From contig JACKNH010000015.1 of assembly GCA_024234975.1 (NCBI GenBank), positions 21,804 through 85,803 on the forward strand: a DNA stretch of 64,000 bases, read 5' to 3'. The notes under the pieces are model-generated. The model did no database searches and was not told where the DNA came from. It saw only the letters and a program-made list of their open reading frames with translations. Shown here piece by piece: positions 1 to 10,710 of this stretch. Within the stretch, counting starts at the first letter, position 1, and every line of letters starts with the position of its first letter. This DNA comes from Gammaproteobacteria bacterium (GTDB taxonomy: Bacteria > Pseudomonadota > Gammaproteobacteria > Ga0077536). A program made the position numbers and the translations under genes.

Positions 1-1
1 G

Positions 2-3000
2 GCGGTGACCGCCAGTACGCACCACCTGTCGCGTACGTATTCGCTGGGCGCCAGCGCCGGCGCGCTCGCGATTGGCGCGTCCGTTTCGTATAGCGGTTTT
101 ACCGGTACGACTTCCGCCTATCTGGGCGATGCAGTGCTGATTGGACAGGCCAACGGGAGCACGGTGAACACCGTGACCGTCGCCGCGGACGACGGCTCGC
201 GGGCGCAAGCGCTGGCGGTAGCCGGCACCGCGGGTATCCTCAGCGGTTCGGGCGCCGTGGCCGATGCCACGGCCACTAACGAAGTCAGCGCCTTCACCGG
301 CTCCGACACCCGTATCCATACGCAGGGCGCCACCGAAATTGCCGCGACCGCCACACCCGGTGCGCAGACCGATGCGCTCGGCGTCAATGTCGGCGCCGGC
401 GCAGTGGGCGCGTCGATCTCCACCGCCAGTGTCGAAGTCGATACGGCAGCAATACTCGGTGTGCGTAATGTCATCCAGGCGGCGCAGCTCGATATCAATG
501 CAACGCGCAATATCGGTGGCGATTCAACCACGCTGGCACGCGCGATGGGTGCGGCGGGCGGCTTGCTGCTGGGCGCCAATGCCACGCTCGCGCAGGCGCA
601 GACCGCCGGTGATACACAAGCCAGCGTCGGCAACAACAGCACGTTGAACGTCAGCGGCACGACGACCGTCAATGCCAACAGCCATTCCTTGCAGGCGGCA
701 TCCGGTACCGGTGTTGCCACCGGCTACGTTGCGCTGGGCGCGGACGTGACGTTGGCCGGATCATCCGGCACAACGACGGCGATGCTGGGCAATAGCGTGA
801 CGGTGACCGGCAATGAACTGCAGGTGCTGGCCAACAGCAGCGACACCAACTACGCCCTGGGTATTGCCGGCGCGGGCGGCGTGGTCTCGGCGCCGTTCTC
901 GTATTCCTCCACCAGCGATTCCAGCGATACCTGGGCCAGCACCGGCAGCGGCGACGCCAGCCATGTGATCGACGTGACCACCGCCGTCATCGAATCCCGC
1001 CACACGGCGGACTTCGATAGCTGGATGATCAACGGCAACGCGTCGCTCATCGGTGTCAGTGGCGCGCAGGTCACCAACGAGGTGGTGTCGACGGTGACTA
1101 CCGCTGTGGCCAGTAACGGTCGTATCGAAGCCGACAACATTGCCATCGGCGCCGATAACATCGTGCTGAAGCACGGGCCTGCAATCATTCCGGGCTTGAA
1201 CGTGTTCAACCCCGGTTGGAACGTCTACTCCATTTCCGGTGGCCTGGCGGACGTGCCCGCGGCCGACAGCGTCACTTCGCTCGCCACCATTACGCTGGTG
1301 GACGTCGGCAACAATGCGCGGCTGACCCAGACCGGCAATGCCGCCGCACCCGGCAATTTCAACCTCCGTGCGCAGAACGACATCGATGCCACCGACCGCG
1401 TCACCATGACTTCCGGCGGCGCGGTTTCCGCCGCGAGTGCACGCTCGGCGATAGAAGCCGGCGATGCTGTCAGCACAGTTTCCATCGGCGATGGTGCAAC
1501 ACTGCGTTCGCTTGGTGTTATTGAAATCGAAGCGGGCACCACCGCCGATATCAGTACCCAGGCGGCCGTGGATGTGTACGGCCTGGTCGGCGTCGCGCCG
1601 TTCGGCGAAACGGTGTCGCGCATCGAAACCGACAACGCCGTCGTTATCGGTACCGGCGCACAACTGGAATCCGAGCGCGACATCCTGGTCGCGGCATGGT
1701 CGGGCAGCGACAACAGCCTCGACAGCCTGCATCTCAATGCCCGCACCGACGTGTACAACAATACGGTGATACCGGTCTCGCGTAATCCGGTGGCCGATGC
1801 GATCGCCAATACCACGAGTACCGTCACCATCAGTAGCGGCGCGGACCTGTCCGCGGTGCGTAACGTCGAGCTCACGGCAGGCGAGGGCGCGGTACAAGGT
1901 GTCGGCGTCGGTGTCGGCAAGGACGTCTATCGCGAAGTCGCGGCCGAAATTGCCAGCGCGTTCAGCGAAGCATTCGGCGGCGATCCGGTTTCGTTTGAAA
2001 CCCGCACCGGCACCACCGCGTTCAAGCAGGATTCGACGGTGGCGGTCGCCGGCGAGGTGCATGTGGGCACCAACCGCCAGCAGACGCTGACCATCGGTAT
2101 GGACTACACCCAGGCCGAGCACACCGACGGTATCAATATCGAAGCGATCACCGTGCGCAGCGTGGTCGAGGACATCCTGCAGCGGATCAATGATCTGCGC
2201 GAACTGATCCGTGAGTACAAGGTTGACGACACCAACTCCGATGCCGGTATTGCAGTGGCCGCCTACGAAGCCGAAGTGCGTTTCCTCGAGCATAAGCTCG
2301 ACGAGATGGGTTACGGCGAGCCGGGCTTCTACAACAACGCCACGGTCAGCCCGCTACAGGCGGCACAGGATGCGGTGACTGCGCTGACATCCACGCGATC
2401 GAACCAGCAGAGCGACAAAGCCGGTCTCGAGGCCGCCAACCTGCAGTTGAACATTGACCTGGCGGCGGAACAGACCAACAACGGCAATATCCAGACCGAT
2501 ATCGGCAATCTCGACAGCAACGATCCGAACTATGCGACCGATCTCGCTGATCTGCAGGCGGACCTGGCGGTGTCGGATGGCTTGATCCAGCAATACAACA
2601 CCGACATCACACAGAACGATACCGATATCGGCGACCTGACGACCTCCATCGCAGATCTCACGCTACTCATCGATGATCTGAATACAGATATCGGCAACAA
2701 CGTTTACAGCAGTGCCGTGCCGGCAGGTCCGCTGGTCACCGAGTTGACGGTCAGCCCGGCCTCCGCGCAGCTCGGCAACATCTATATCCGTGGTGACCGG
2801 CTGCAAGGCAACGGCCAGCTCGATGCACCGGGCGATGCGGAGATCCGCGTCACCAACAACAGCCCGTACTTCTTGCGCCTGCAGGATCTGGAGATTCCGA
2901 CTGATGCCGGCGGCGCCATCTATTTCAACAGCGTCGAAGTCGAGGATAACGCCCGCATCAACGCAATCAATGGCTCAGGTGCGGCTGCGTTCACGCTGAC

Positions 3001-6000
3001 CACGGCGGAAGGCCAGTCCGCCGGCGAACCGGCGATCATCGTGCAGAGCAATTTCAATCCGCTGGATAACTTCTGGCTGACCCAGGTGCCGGCGGACGTA
3101 CCGGCGCTGGCGCCGGAAATCATTGTCGATGGCGCGCTCAGCAACGTCCGTGGTCTTGTGCGCGTGGTCAGCGAAGCCGGCACGATACGTCTGACCGGCA
3201 ACGCGTCGATTCGCGCCAACCGGGTGGAAGTGGCGGCGAACAACGGTGATTTCATTCAGAGCTACAGCGACGGCTTCTACAACACCGGTGGTTCGGTGCT
3301 GTCGATGACCCAGGTCAATGGCCTGGACACGATCACCTACACCGCGGAAACCGCTGGCAGTGGCATCGTCGCCAACGGCAGCGTGTTGTTGGCCGCGCGT
3401 TACCTCAATATCAATGGCATCGTGCAAAGCGGTGTGCCGGAGTGGGGCGTGCTGATCCCGGCCAATGCCACGGTCACGATTGGCAATGGCAGTGGCTCGT
3501 TTGCCCAAGCCGTGCAGGACTACAACGCCAAGAGCCCCGCGCAGCAGGCCGTGGCCGGTGCGGAATTCTATGACGTCGTCGGCCCGACCACTGCGGGATT
3601 GTCGGGTAATACACAAGGCGAGTGGGTGAATGTCGGCGTGCGCTTCAACGCCAGGGAAAACCGGCTGGAACTGACCGGAGTGCAGGTGCAGGGCGGCTAC
3701 ATCGAACTGTTCGGTCAGATATTCAACACCAACGATCCGGGCAATGCCGCTTCCGGCGCCGGACGGCTGCGCGTCATGGATGGTTACGGTCAGGTCAAGG
3801 TGGATAACCAGACCAGCATGCCGCTGTGGTTGAACACGCTGGACACCGGGCGCGGCGTCAATGGTGAAATCAACATCACCAATATTTCCGGTCTGGATGC
3901 GCAAGGCAACCCGGTGGTGACCACCACGCACTACGAGCGTGCGCCAGGTGCGGCCCGCACCGGTTACAGTTTCTCACCGCAGACCAACCTGCGTTACTCG
4001 ATGACCGTCGGCGCCGACAGTCGTACCGATCAGTTCTATCGCTACTGGAGCACGTCATTCTTCGGTATCGCGCAATTGAGCACGATTCCCAATCTGGCGG
4101 ATTACCGACTGTCCAGTTCGACCACCAATGATCCGTTGTCGCGTGGCGAATTCCTCGGCGTATTGACCAACTCGCCAACCACCCACACCAACACGCGCAC
4201 GGAAACCGTCGGCGCCAACAGCGTGTTGACGCCGGGCCGGAGCTGGATGGAGTGCAACTGGTGGTCGCTGTGCGTGACGCAGACCTATTATCAGGAATTC
4301 GCCATCACCAGCAGTTCCAAGCAAATCAAGACCACCAGTGTGAAGGCCGACTATCCGATCGCCATCGAGTACATCGGGTTCGACCAGGGTGCGGTCGATA
4401 TCCATTCGGCCGGTGACATCATCGTTGGCGGTTCGATCAACAACCGCAATGGCGATACCGCGCTGGTATCGACGGCAGGTTCGATTCTGCAGGCGGGCGA
4501 TCTGCCCATCGTCAATGGCAACAACACTTCGCTGGAGGCAGCGCTTGGCATCGGCAACAGCGGCCAGGCACTGCAGGTCAACACCGCTGACGGTGGCCGG
4601 CTGGACGCCGCGGTGGCCGCGGGCGGCTTGTATGTCGACGAAGTGTTGGGTGACCTGCGGATCGGTTTGATCGGTGGCGCCAATGCCGACGTGGTCAGCG
4701 TTGCTGCCGATGGCTCGCTGCTGAATGACGATCCGAATTCGCTGGTGCAAGGGCTGCGCGTCGACCTGCTGTCGCGCAATGGCGGCATCGGTGAACTCAC
4801 CGCCACCACCAATGACCCGGTGATCGTCCGCACCGGCTACAGCGCCAACCAGGCGTTGTGGCCGACGCTCGGACTGACCGCCACCGCGCGCGACAACATC
4901 ACCATTGCCAATGTTGCTGATAACGCGAACGCGGCGGACTTCACGGGGAATCTGCTGGTCAACGCGGTTCAGTCACTGTCCGGTGATGTCTACCTGGAAA
5001 CCGCTGGCAGCGTCATCGACAATAACCCTTACGCGACTACCGATACCCGTACCCAACAGGAACTGGCCGCGCTGTGGGATGAGTTGCGCCTGCGCGGCGC
5101 ACCGTCGCAGGACAAGGCTGATGAAGCGGTGGCCGCATTCGAAGCCAATCGCGAAGCCAGCTACCAACTCTACTGGCAGTTGCGCCGCCGCCAGAGTGAC
5201 AGCGGCGCGGTCTATGACCCGGCATTCCAGTATCGCGTGACAACGACTGAACGCGATGCATTGCTTGCATCCGGCATGGATTCCGCGGCGATCAGCCAGT
5301 TCGAGAACGCTCGAACCGAGCAGTATCACCTCCTGAATGAAGACGTCGGTGCGTTGACAGCCGGTTACGAAGCCACGTTTACCTATTCTGCCAGCGTCGA
5401 CGAACAGGCGGCCATCCGTCAGGGCTCGAGCTGGAGCGATGCGCAGCTGTTGTTGCCGATTGGCGCCGGCCTGCTGAAGGGTGTGACCGACACCGTGACA
5501 ACGATCAAGAATCCAAACGTGGTCGGTAATAACGTGACGCTGGTGGCGACCGGCGCCATCGGATCCACCGATGCGCCGCTGGATATCGATTTCAGTGTCG
5601 GCGTCAACGCCATCACCGATGCCCAGAAGGCTGCACTGGCCGCCGCCGAGCGGGGCGATGCAACGGTCAATGGCACCGTGGTCACGATTACCCAGCCACG
5701 CCCGGTGAATGTCACCGTCGGTCAGGGTGCATTGAATGCCAGCGCGCTGGCGGGTGTTGCCTACGTCGGCTCCGAGCACGATCTCCGATTGGATCAGGTG
5801 ACGGCAACCGACGAGGTCCGCATCAAGACGGCCGGATCACTGGTGAACGCGGGGGCAACTCCGAACACGACCAATGTCAGTGGCAGCCGCATCATCCTCG
5901 AAGCCGCCACCGGTGGTATCGGCTCACTGCCCGATGCCAACGGCGTTGTCCAGAGCGCGTTGCTGATTATGCCGGGCGCAGGCGAAGGCCTGATTGCCCG

Positions 6001-8884
6001 CGCCTCGGACGATATCTGGCTGAGCTTGCCCGGTGATGTGAGCGTTGATACGATTTTCTCACTGCACGATATCCGCCTGGATGTGGAAGGCTCGATCATC
6101 GACTTCCAGGCTGCCGAATCCGCGTTGGCGCCTGATCTCAACCTGCGCGGCGCGAACATCCACCTCACATCACTTACCGGCAGCATCGGTGCGATCACCA
6201 ATGCGCTGGATGTCGGTGTCAACGCCGACGGTTTGCTGAACGCTGTCACTCTGGGTCAGGGCGCCACCGTCGCCGGCATCTACCTGCATGCGCCGCTGGG
6301 CGAGCATCTGAATCTCGGCACCTTGACCAGTGCCGATGCGTTGAATGTTTCGGCGCAAGGCGATGCGCGGGTGGCGGGTGTGCTGTCGGCGCCGGCATCC
6401 ATCACGTTGTCCACCGCCGGCCTGTTGTCGCTGGGGCAGGATGCCGTCCTGCACTCGACGGTTGGCGACATCATTCTCGTCAGCAACGGCTTGATCATGG
6501 AGGATGCCGGAGACTTCCTGCAGGCCGCTCTGATCGACGCCGAACTCGGCGAAGTGGATGCGCAGAGCGAGGGTGATATCCGCGTCACCCGCATTCGCGC
6601 CGGCGGCCGCGCACGACTGAACGCTGCGGGATCGCTGCTCGGCGCAGGCCAACTGGCGGCGCCGCACCTCAAGGCTGGAACGCTGGCATTGACGGCCACC
6701 CAGGGCAGTATCGGTGCTGAAGACGAAGAGGCACTACGCATCGAAATCGCCAGCGGCGGTGCGCTGATGGCCACGGCGGCGACCGATGCACGCTTCATCG
6801 CGAACGGTGATGTCGCTGTCACCAGCATCACAGCGACGGACAATGTGCTGCTGGACGCCAGCGGCGCCATCGTCGATACGGACACTGCCGATCCTGCTTC
6901 TTCCATCGACATCGCCGCAACGAACGTCATTCTTCGCGCCGGTGGCAGCCTCGGCGCCGCCGACAACACACTTGATCTCGCCATCACCGATGGCGGCACG
7001 ATCGCGGCCAGCGGCGCTGGTGTTTATCTCTACATGCCGGCAGCGGCTGCATTCACCACCAGCGATGTCATCAGCACCGCGGCGCTGACCATGACCACAG
7101 GGGGTGATCTGACCATCGCAGGCGCATTCACGGCGACAGACGCGATTGATCTGCTCGCGGACGGCTTGCTGGAGATGACGGTGGATGCGTTCACGCATAC
7201 GGTCGATGGCGATATCGTCGTCCGCGCGGCGGGTTTGACAATGAGCGACGCGAACGACGGTCAGCATGCCGCGCAGCTGGTGGCCGACACCGGCACCATC
7301 GATGTGGAAGTCACCGGCGATGCTCGCATCACCGGAATGGCGTCCGGTAATGGCACTGTGGATGCCGTACGCATCGTCAGTACCGCTGGCGGTATCTTCG
7401 ACAACGGCGATACGCGCCTGGATATCATCGCCGACACGCTGCCGGAAGCGACACTGACGCTGTCGGCGGCGTTGGGTATCGGCAGCAATCCGTTGGAAGT
7501 GCGCTTGCTGAATCTGGTCGCCGAGGCCGGCGAAGAAATCGGCCTGGCCGCGGATTCACCGGTCAACATCGTTTCGCTGACTGCCGGCGGCGATGTCGGT
7601 TTGCAAGCGACGGGCGACATTACCGGCACCGGCGTCACCAGCGCCAATGGCAGTATTGCGCTGACCTCCACTGGCGGTGACATCGCGCTGGAAGACATTT
7701 TCGGCGCGGGTGACGTCAGTGTTACAGGCGCCGCGGATGTCGCTGTTGTCACGATCGTGGCCGGCGGGAACGCCGACGTCATGGCAGGCTCGGATATCAA
7801 CGGGGAGTCCGTCACTGCCGGCGGTGATGTCGCGTTGGGCAGTAGGGCGGGTGACATTACGTTGGACGGCGTCAGCGGTGGCGGAAACGTCAACGTCGAT
7901 GGCGCAGCCGACGTGTCAATCAACATGGTGGATGCCGGCGGCGCCGCGGCGTTCATGGCCGGTGGCGGCTTCAGCAGCCAGGCGGTTACGGCCGTGGGTG
8001 ACATCAACATGGTCACGGCCACCGGTGACGTCAGCGTCAATGAAGTGCGCAGTGGTGGTGACGTCGTTGTCGATGCCGGTGGCATGCTGGACGTTGCCGC
8101 ACTCAGTGCCAGTGGTGACGTGCAGCTGGCCGCAGGCGCCGACATCGTCGGGGGTGTGGTCAGCAGCGGCGGCGCAGCGGCAATGGCATCCGCGACCGGA
8201 CAAATCCTGTTCGATGATATCAGTGCCGCCAACGCTGTTACGCTGAGCGCGCCGCTGGCGATCGATGTTGCGCTCATCACGCTCGGCGGCGACCTCACGC
8301 TGGCCAGCGACCTGATCGATTTCACGGCCGTTGCCAGTGGCAACGCCGTCATGGGTGGCCGGATCACCGGATTCGACGGCGGGCCGGCGACGCAGGTGAC
8401 CGCGGCTTTTGATGTGCCGGGCGGTGTGGCGCTGACGCAATTCAGTACCGCAGATGGCACCGTGCAGATGTTGTCCGGTGAGCTGTCCATCGCCAACCTG
8501 CTGGTGCTCAACCGCCTGACCATCAGCAACGATCTGACCCACGTGTTGATCGAACAGAACTCTCGTGCGCTGGAATCGTTCGACATCCAGTTGTACAGCG
8601 GAGCGACGCCGTTCTCGCTGGCGTTGTCGGCAAACCGCCTGTTCACCAGCAGCCTGGTCATCGCGCGCAACCCACGGTTCCAGATTACGACGCCGTTCGG
8701 TTATAACGCCGGTGTGAGTGCGTTGGAGGAAGCGTTTGCCGCATTGGCCGAGGCGCTGCGTGGGCAGGTGCGCGAGGAGCAGCAGCGCGATGACGTTGAG
8801 GGCGACGTGTCGGTCGTAGGTGACGGCGTTTGGTTGGGGTTGATTGACGAATGTTCAGAGGAAGACGGGGCTGCATGCCGATGA
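2..8884 (+). CDS. TpsA-type giant exoprotein (filamentous haemagglutinin/adhesin-like), 5' end missing
   Basis: Secreted partner of a two-partner secretion pair, expected to cross the outer membrane through the TpsB encoded next door and form a long surface beta-helix. The reading frame is open at the left edge of the window, so the signal peptide and TPS domain lie outside; the GTG at 5 is just an internal valine codon. About 2,960 residues are visible, rich in G, A, N, T, V and D with the short strand-turn periodicity of haemagglutinin repeats. Residues about 718-902 (bases 2160-2712) break this pattern with a charged, heptad-like stretch that looks like coiled coil. Bases about 7577-8290 hold four copies of a roughly 58-residue repeat built on GGDV and GAADV motifs. 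The extreme C terminus carries a Cys pair (CSEEDGAAC), resembling the cysteine pair used by HMW1-type adhesins for anchoring. Family is sure; adhesin role is inferred. Confidence 0.9.
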   Translation, partial: AVTASTHHLSRTYSLGASAGALAIGASVSYSGFTGTTSAYLGDAVLIGQANGSTVNTVTVAADDGSRAQALAVAGTAGILSGSGAVADATATNEVSAFTGSDTRIHTQGATEIAATATPGAQTDALGVNVGAGAVGASISTASVEVDTAAILGVRNVIQAAQLDINATRNIGGDSTTLARAMGAAGGLLLGANATLAQAQTAGDTQASVGNNSTLNVSGTTTVNANSHSLQAASGTGVATGYVALGADVTLAGSSGTTTAMLGNSVTVTGNELQVLANSSDTNYALGIAGAGGVVSAPFSYSSTSDSSDTWASTGSGDASHVIDVTTAVIESRHTADFDSWMINGNASLIGVSGAQVTNEVVSTVTTAVASNGRIEADNIAIGADNIVLKHGPAIIPGLNVFNPGWNVYSISGGLADVPAADSVTSLATITLVDVGNNARLTQTGNAAAPGNFNLRAQNDIDATDRVTMTSGGAVSAASARSAIEAGDAVSTVSIGDGATLRSLGVIEIEAGTTADISTQAAVDVYGLVGVAPFGETVSRIETDNAVVIGTGAQLESERDILVAAWSGSDNSLDSLHLNARTDVYNNTVIPVSRNPVADAIANTTSTVTISSGADLSAVRNVELTAGEGAVQGVGVGVGKDVYREVAAEIASAFSEAFGGDPVSFETRTGTTAFKQDSTVAVAGEVHVGTNRQQTLTIGMDYTQAEHTDGINIEAITVRSVVEDILQRINDLRELIREYKVDDTNSDAGIAVAAYEAEVRFLEHKLDEMGYGEPGFYNNATVSPLQAAQDAVTALTSTRSNQQSDKAGLEAANLQLNIDLAAEQTNNGNIQTDIGNLDSNDPNYATDLADLQADLAVSDGLIQQYNTDITQNDTDIGDLTTSIADLTLLIDDLNTDIGNNVYSSAVPAGPLVTELTVSPASAQLGNIYIRGDRLQGNGQLDAPGDAEIRVTNNSPYFLRLQDLEIPTDAGGAIYFNSVEVEDNARINAINGSGAAAFTLTTAEGQSAGEPAIIVQSNFNPLDNFWLTQVPADVPALAPEIIVDGALSNVRGLVRVVSEAGTIRLTGNASIRANRVEVAANNGDFIQSYSDGFYNTGGSVLSMTQVNGLDTITYTAETAGSGIVANGSVLLAARYLNINGIVQSGVPEWGVLIPANATVTIGNGSGSFAQAVQDYNAKSPAQQAVAGAEFYDVVGPTTAGLSGNTQGEWVNVGVRFNARENRLELTGVQVQGGYIELFGQIFNTNDPGNAASGAGRLRVMDGYGQVKVDNQTSMPLWLNTLDTGRGVNGEINITNISGLDAQGNPVVTTTHYERAPGAARTGYSFSPQTNLRYSMTVGADSRTDQFYRYWSTSFFGIAQLSTIPNLADYRLSSSTTNDPLSRGEFLGVLTNSPTTHTNTRTETVGANSVLTPGRSWMECNWWSLCVTQTYYQEFAITSSSKQIKTTSVKADYPIAIEYIGFDQGAVDIHSAGDIIVGGSINNRNGDTALVSTAGSILQAGDLPIVNGNNTSLEAALGIGNSGQALQVNTADGGRLDAAVAAGGLYVDEVLGDLRIGLIGGANADVVSVAADGSLLNDDPNSLVQGLRVDLLSRNGGIGELTATTNDPVIVRTGYSANQALWPTLGLTATARDNITIANVADNANAADFTGNLLVNAVQSLSGDVYLETAGSVIDNNPYATTDTRTQQELAALWDELRLRGAPSQDKADEAVAAFEANREASYQLYWQLRRRQSDSGAVYDPAFQYRVTTTERDALLASGMDSAAISQFENARTEQYHLLNEDVGALTAGYEATFTYSASVDEQAAIRQGSSWSDAQLLLPIGAGLLKGVTDTVTTIKNPNVVGNNVTLVATGAIGSTDAPLDIDFSVGVNAITDAQKAALAAAERGDATVNGTVVTITQPRPVNVTVGQGALNASALAGVAYVGSEHDLRLDQVTATDEVRIKTAGSLVNAGATPNTTNVSGSRIILEAATGGIGSLPDANGVVQSALLIMPGAGEGLIARASDDIWLSLPGDVSVDTIFSLHDIRLDVEGSIIDFQAAESALAPDLNLRGANIHLTSLTGSIGAITNALDVGVNADGLLNAVTLGQGATVAGIYLHAPLGEHLNLGTLTSADALNVSAQGDARVAGVLSAPASITLSTAGLLSLGQDAVLHSTVGDIILVSNGLIMEDAGDFLQAALIDAELGEVDAQSEGDIRVTRIRAGGRARLNAAGSLLGAGQLAAPHLKAGTLALTATQGSIGAEDEEALRIEIASGGALMATAATDARFIANGDVAVTSITATDNVLLDASGAIVDTDTADPASSIDIAATNVILRAGGSLGAADNTLDLAITDGGTIAASGAGVYLYMPAAAAFTTSDVISTAALTMTTGGDLTIAGAFTATDAIDLLADGLLEMTVDAFTHTVDGDIVVRAAGLTMSDANDGQHAAQLVADTGTIDVEVTGDARITGMASGNGTVDAVRIVSTAGGIFDNGDTRLDIIADTLPEATLTLSAALGIGSNPLEVRLLNLVAEAGEEIGLAADSPVNIVSLTAGGDVGLQATGDITGTGVTSANGSIALTSTGGDIALEDIFGAGDVSVTGAADVAVVTIVAGGNADVMAGSDINGESVTAGGDVALGSRAGDITLDGVSGGGNVNVDGAADVSINMVDAGGAAAFMAGGGFSSQAVTAVGDINMVTATGDVSVNEVRSGGDVVVDAGGMLDVAALSASGDVQLAAGADIVGGVVSSGGAAAMASATGQILFDDISAANAVTLSAPLAIDVALITLGGDLTLASDLIDFTAVASGNAVMGGRITGFDGGPATQVTAAFDVPGGVALTQFSTADGTVQMLSGELSIANLLVLNRLTISNDLTHVLIEQNSRALESFDIQLYSGATPFSLALSANRLFTSSLVIARNPRFQITTPFGYNAGVSALEEAFAALAEALRGQVREEQQRDDVEGDVSVVGDGVWLGLIDECSEEDGAACR

Positions 8885-10560
8885 TGACCAGGATGGGCCG
8901 CGGACTGCTGGCATATACCGTGCTGGGCCTGGCGGTTTCAAACGTGTTGGCGCAGGTGACGCCACCACCGACCGTGGATCCCGGCGCGTTGCAGCGTCAG
9001 CGTATCGATGAGTCTGTATTGCAGCAGCAACGGGAGCGGCTGGAGGCCCCACAGAATCCGGACGTGTTGAGGACGGATGATCTCACGCCCGGCGCCGCGG
9101 CAATCACTGACGAAGGGCCACGGTTCACGTTGGCGCAGATTCTGTTCAGCCCCTCGGACATCCTGCCGGCAGCTGCACTGGCAACCCTCGCCGCGGAATA
9201 CACCGGTCACGAGATCTCCTTTGGCGATGTCGAACGGTTGCTGGCGCGCATCAATACGATGTATGTAGAGCAACGCGTGCTGACAGCGCGGGCAATGGTC
9301 GAACCGCAGGACATATCCGACGGCATTCTGGACGTGCGCCTGGTCGAAGGCCGGGTAGGGCAGGTCAGTGTGGCGGGCAACGCCACCACGCGTGAGGGAT
9401 ACATCACGCGCCGGATCCAGGTCGACAGTGGCGCGCTGGTGGATCTGCGATCACTGGAACGGTCGCTGAAACGGTTCAATCGCGGCAATGACATCCAGCT
9501 GTCGGCCGAGCTCAAGGCCGGCAGCGCGTTCGCCACCACCGATGTGATTCTCAACGCGACCGAGCCGGCGGGTTTCGAGTTCCGCACCATGGTCGACAAC
9601 TACGGCAGCCGCAGCACCGGCATCTGGCGCGCCGGCGTGTTCTTCACCAATCGCAGTCTCACCGGCGTGCGCGACAAACTCGACCTGACCACCATCCAGG
9701 CCGGTGGCCAGCAGAGTTATTCGGTGAGTTATGACCGTCCCATCAATCGCAGCGGCGGCCGGGTTCAGATCGCATATTTTGATGACCACACGGACGTCGA
9801 ACACGGTCCGCTGGCGTCGCTGGACTTGTCCGGCAAATCCAATGCGGTGACTGGATCGCTGCGACAACCACTGTTGACCGATGGCGGCGTACAACTCGAT
9901 GGCATCCTCAGCGGCAAATGGCGCAAAGCGGAAACGACCAGCGCCGATGTGCTGCTGCAGGAAGTGACCAGCTACGACGTCGGCCTTGGCGTCGAAGCCT
10001 GGCGCGTTTACGCCCGCGGCTACTGGTCAGCCTCATACACCTACAGTCTTGGCCGCGCGCGGATCGACGACAGCAAGGTCTATCACGTTGGCCGCGGCAT
10101 GTTGCTCGGCAATGTCGCGCTCGCCGACCACTGGGCACTGCAGGGCAGGATCAATTTTCAGCATTCGCCGGACAACGTACTCATCGCCAGCGAGCAGATG
10201 TTGATCGGCAGCCAGAGCAGCGTGCGAGGATATTCCGTCGGCACCTATGCCGGCGACGATGGCCATTCCGGTACGATTGAAGTCATCCATCAATTGCCGG
10301 TGGTGAGCAACGTGTGGGGCAGCAATGCTTTGGCGGCCAATTATTCGCTCTTCCTGGATCACGGCAAGGTCAAACCGTTCGTGCCGCCGAATTCAACGCT
10401 GGATATCGATCAGAAACTCACCAGTACCGGCATCGCACTGGAAGCCGTGCTTGGGCGGCGCCTGGCGGTACGTGGCGTGCTCGCCTACGGGTTCAACGAT
10501 ACGCCGGAGGAGAAGGGCGGCGTATTCGGTGGTCTGCAGATCGTGGCGACGTTGTTCTGA
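8875..10560 (+). CDS. TpsB outer-membrane transporter (ShlB/FhaC/HecB family)
   Basis: Outer-membrane beta-barrel that exports the adjacent TpsA. Chosen start is the ATG at 8875 because an AGAGGAAG ribosome site (8857-8864) sits 10 nt before it and a signal peptide (MPMMTRMGRGLLAYTVLGLA, cleavage near VLAQ) follows; an upstream ATG at 8851 is possible but has no such site. After a Gln/Pro-rich linker come two POTRA-like domains (about residues 75-215), then a barrel of about 340 residues. The conserved VRGY motif of TpsB loop 6 is visible in the C-terminal third (SVRGYSVGTYAGDDG). The start overlaps the end of tpsA by 10 nt, so the two are translationally coupled, with the substrate gene first. 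561 residues is normal for the family. Confidence 0.93.
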   Translation: MPMMTRMGRGLLAYTVLGLAVSNVLAQVTPPPTVDPGALQRQRIDESVLQQQRERLEAPQNPDVLRTDDLTPGAAAITDEGPRFTLAQILFSPSDILPAAALATLAAEYTGHEISFGDVERLLARINTMYVEQRVLTARAMVEPQDISDGILDVRLVEGRVGQVSVAGNATTREGYITRRIQVDSGALVDLRSLERSLKRFNRGNDIQLSAELKAGSAFATTDVILNATEPAGFEFRTMVDNYGSRSTGIWRAGVFFTNRSLTGVRDKLDLTTIQAGGQQSYSVSYDRPINRSGGRVQIAYFDDHTDVEHGPLASLDLSGKSNAVTGSLRQPLLTDGGVQLDGILSGKWRKAETTSADVLLQEVTSYDVGLGVEAWRVYARGYWSASYTYSLGRARIDDSKVYHVGRGMLLGNVALADHWALQGRINFQHSPDNVLIASEQMLIGSQSSVRGYSVGTYAGDDGHSGTIEVIHQLPVVSNVWGSNALAANYSLFLDHGKVKPFVPPNSTLDIDQKLTSTGIALEAVLGRRLAVRGVLAYGFNDTPEEKGGVFGGLQIVATLF

Positions 10561-10612
10561 TTCGAAGAGCAGATTCGCGTCGTGGATAAGTCCGCGGTGG
10601 GTCGTTGGCAAC

Positions 10613-10710
10613 GTGATCTGTCTGGTCAGGACTCGCCATGAATACATCCATGTAGGCTCGGGCTCGGCTTCCTGGATGTATTCATGGCGAGTCCTGACCA
10701 GACAGATCAC
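10613..10710. repeat. 38-bp perfect inverted repeat, hairpin downstream of tpsB
   Basis: Bases 10613-10650 and 10673-10710 are exact reverse complements, separated by a 22-nt loop containing GGCTCGGGCTCGG. The pairing continues with two mismatches out to about 10604 and 10719. It lies 50 nt after the tpsB stop between convergent genes, so it may act as a transcription terminator, but the stem is far longer than a usual intrinsic terminator and there is no T tract. Confidence 0.9.

Noticed and set aside
761..2293. 510-codon open frame on the minus strand inside the TpsA gene, and similar ones at 7261-8670 and 2975-3931
   Set aside because: Shadow frames from a GC-rich, repetitive coding strand; the translation is rich in His, Arg and Gly with no family pattern, while the plus strand reads as a clear beta-repeat protein.
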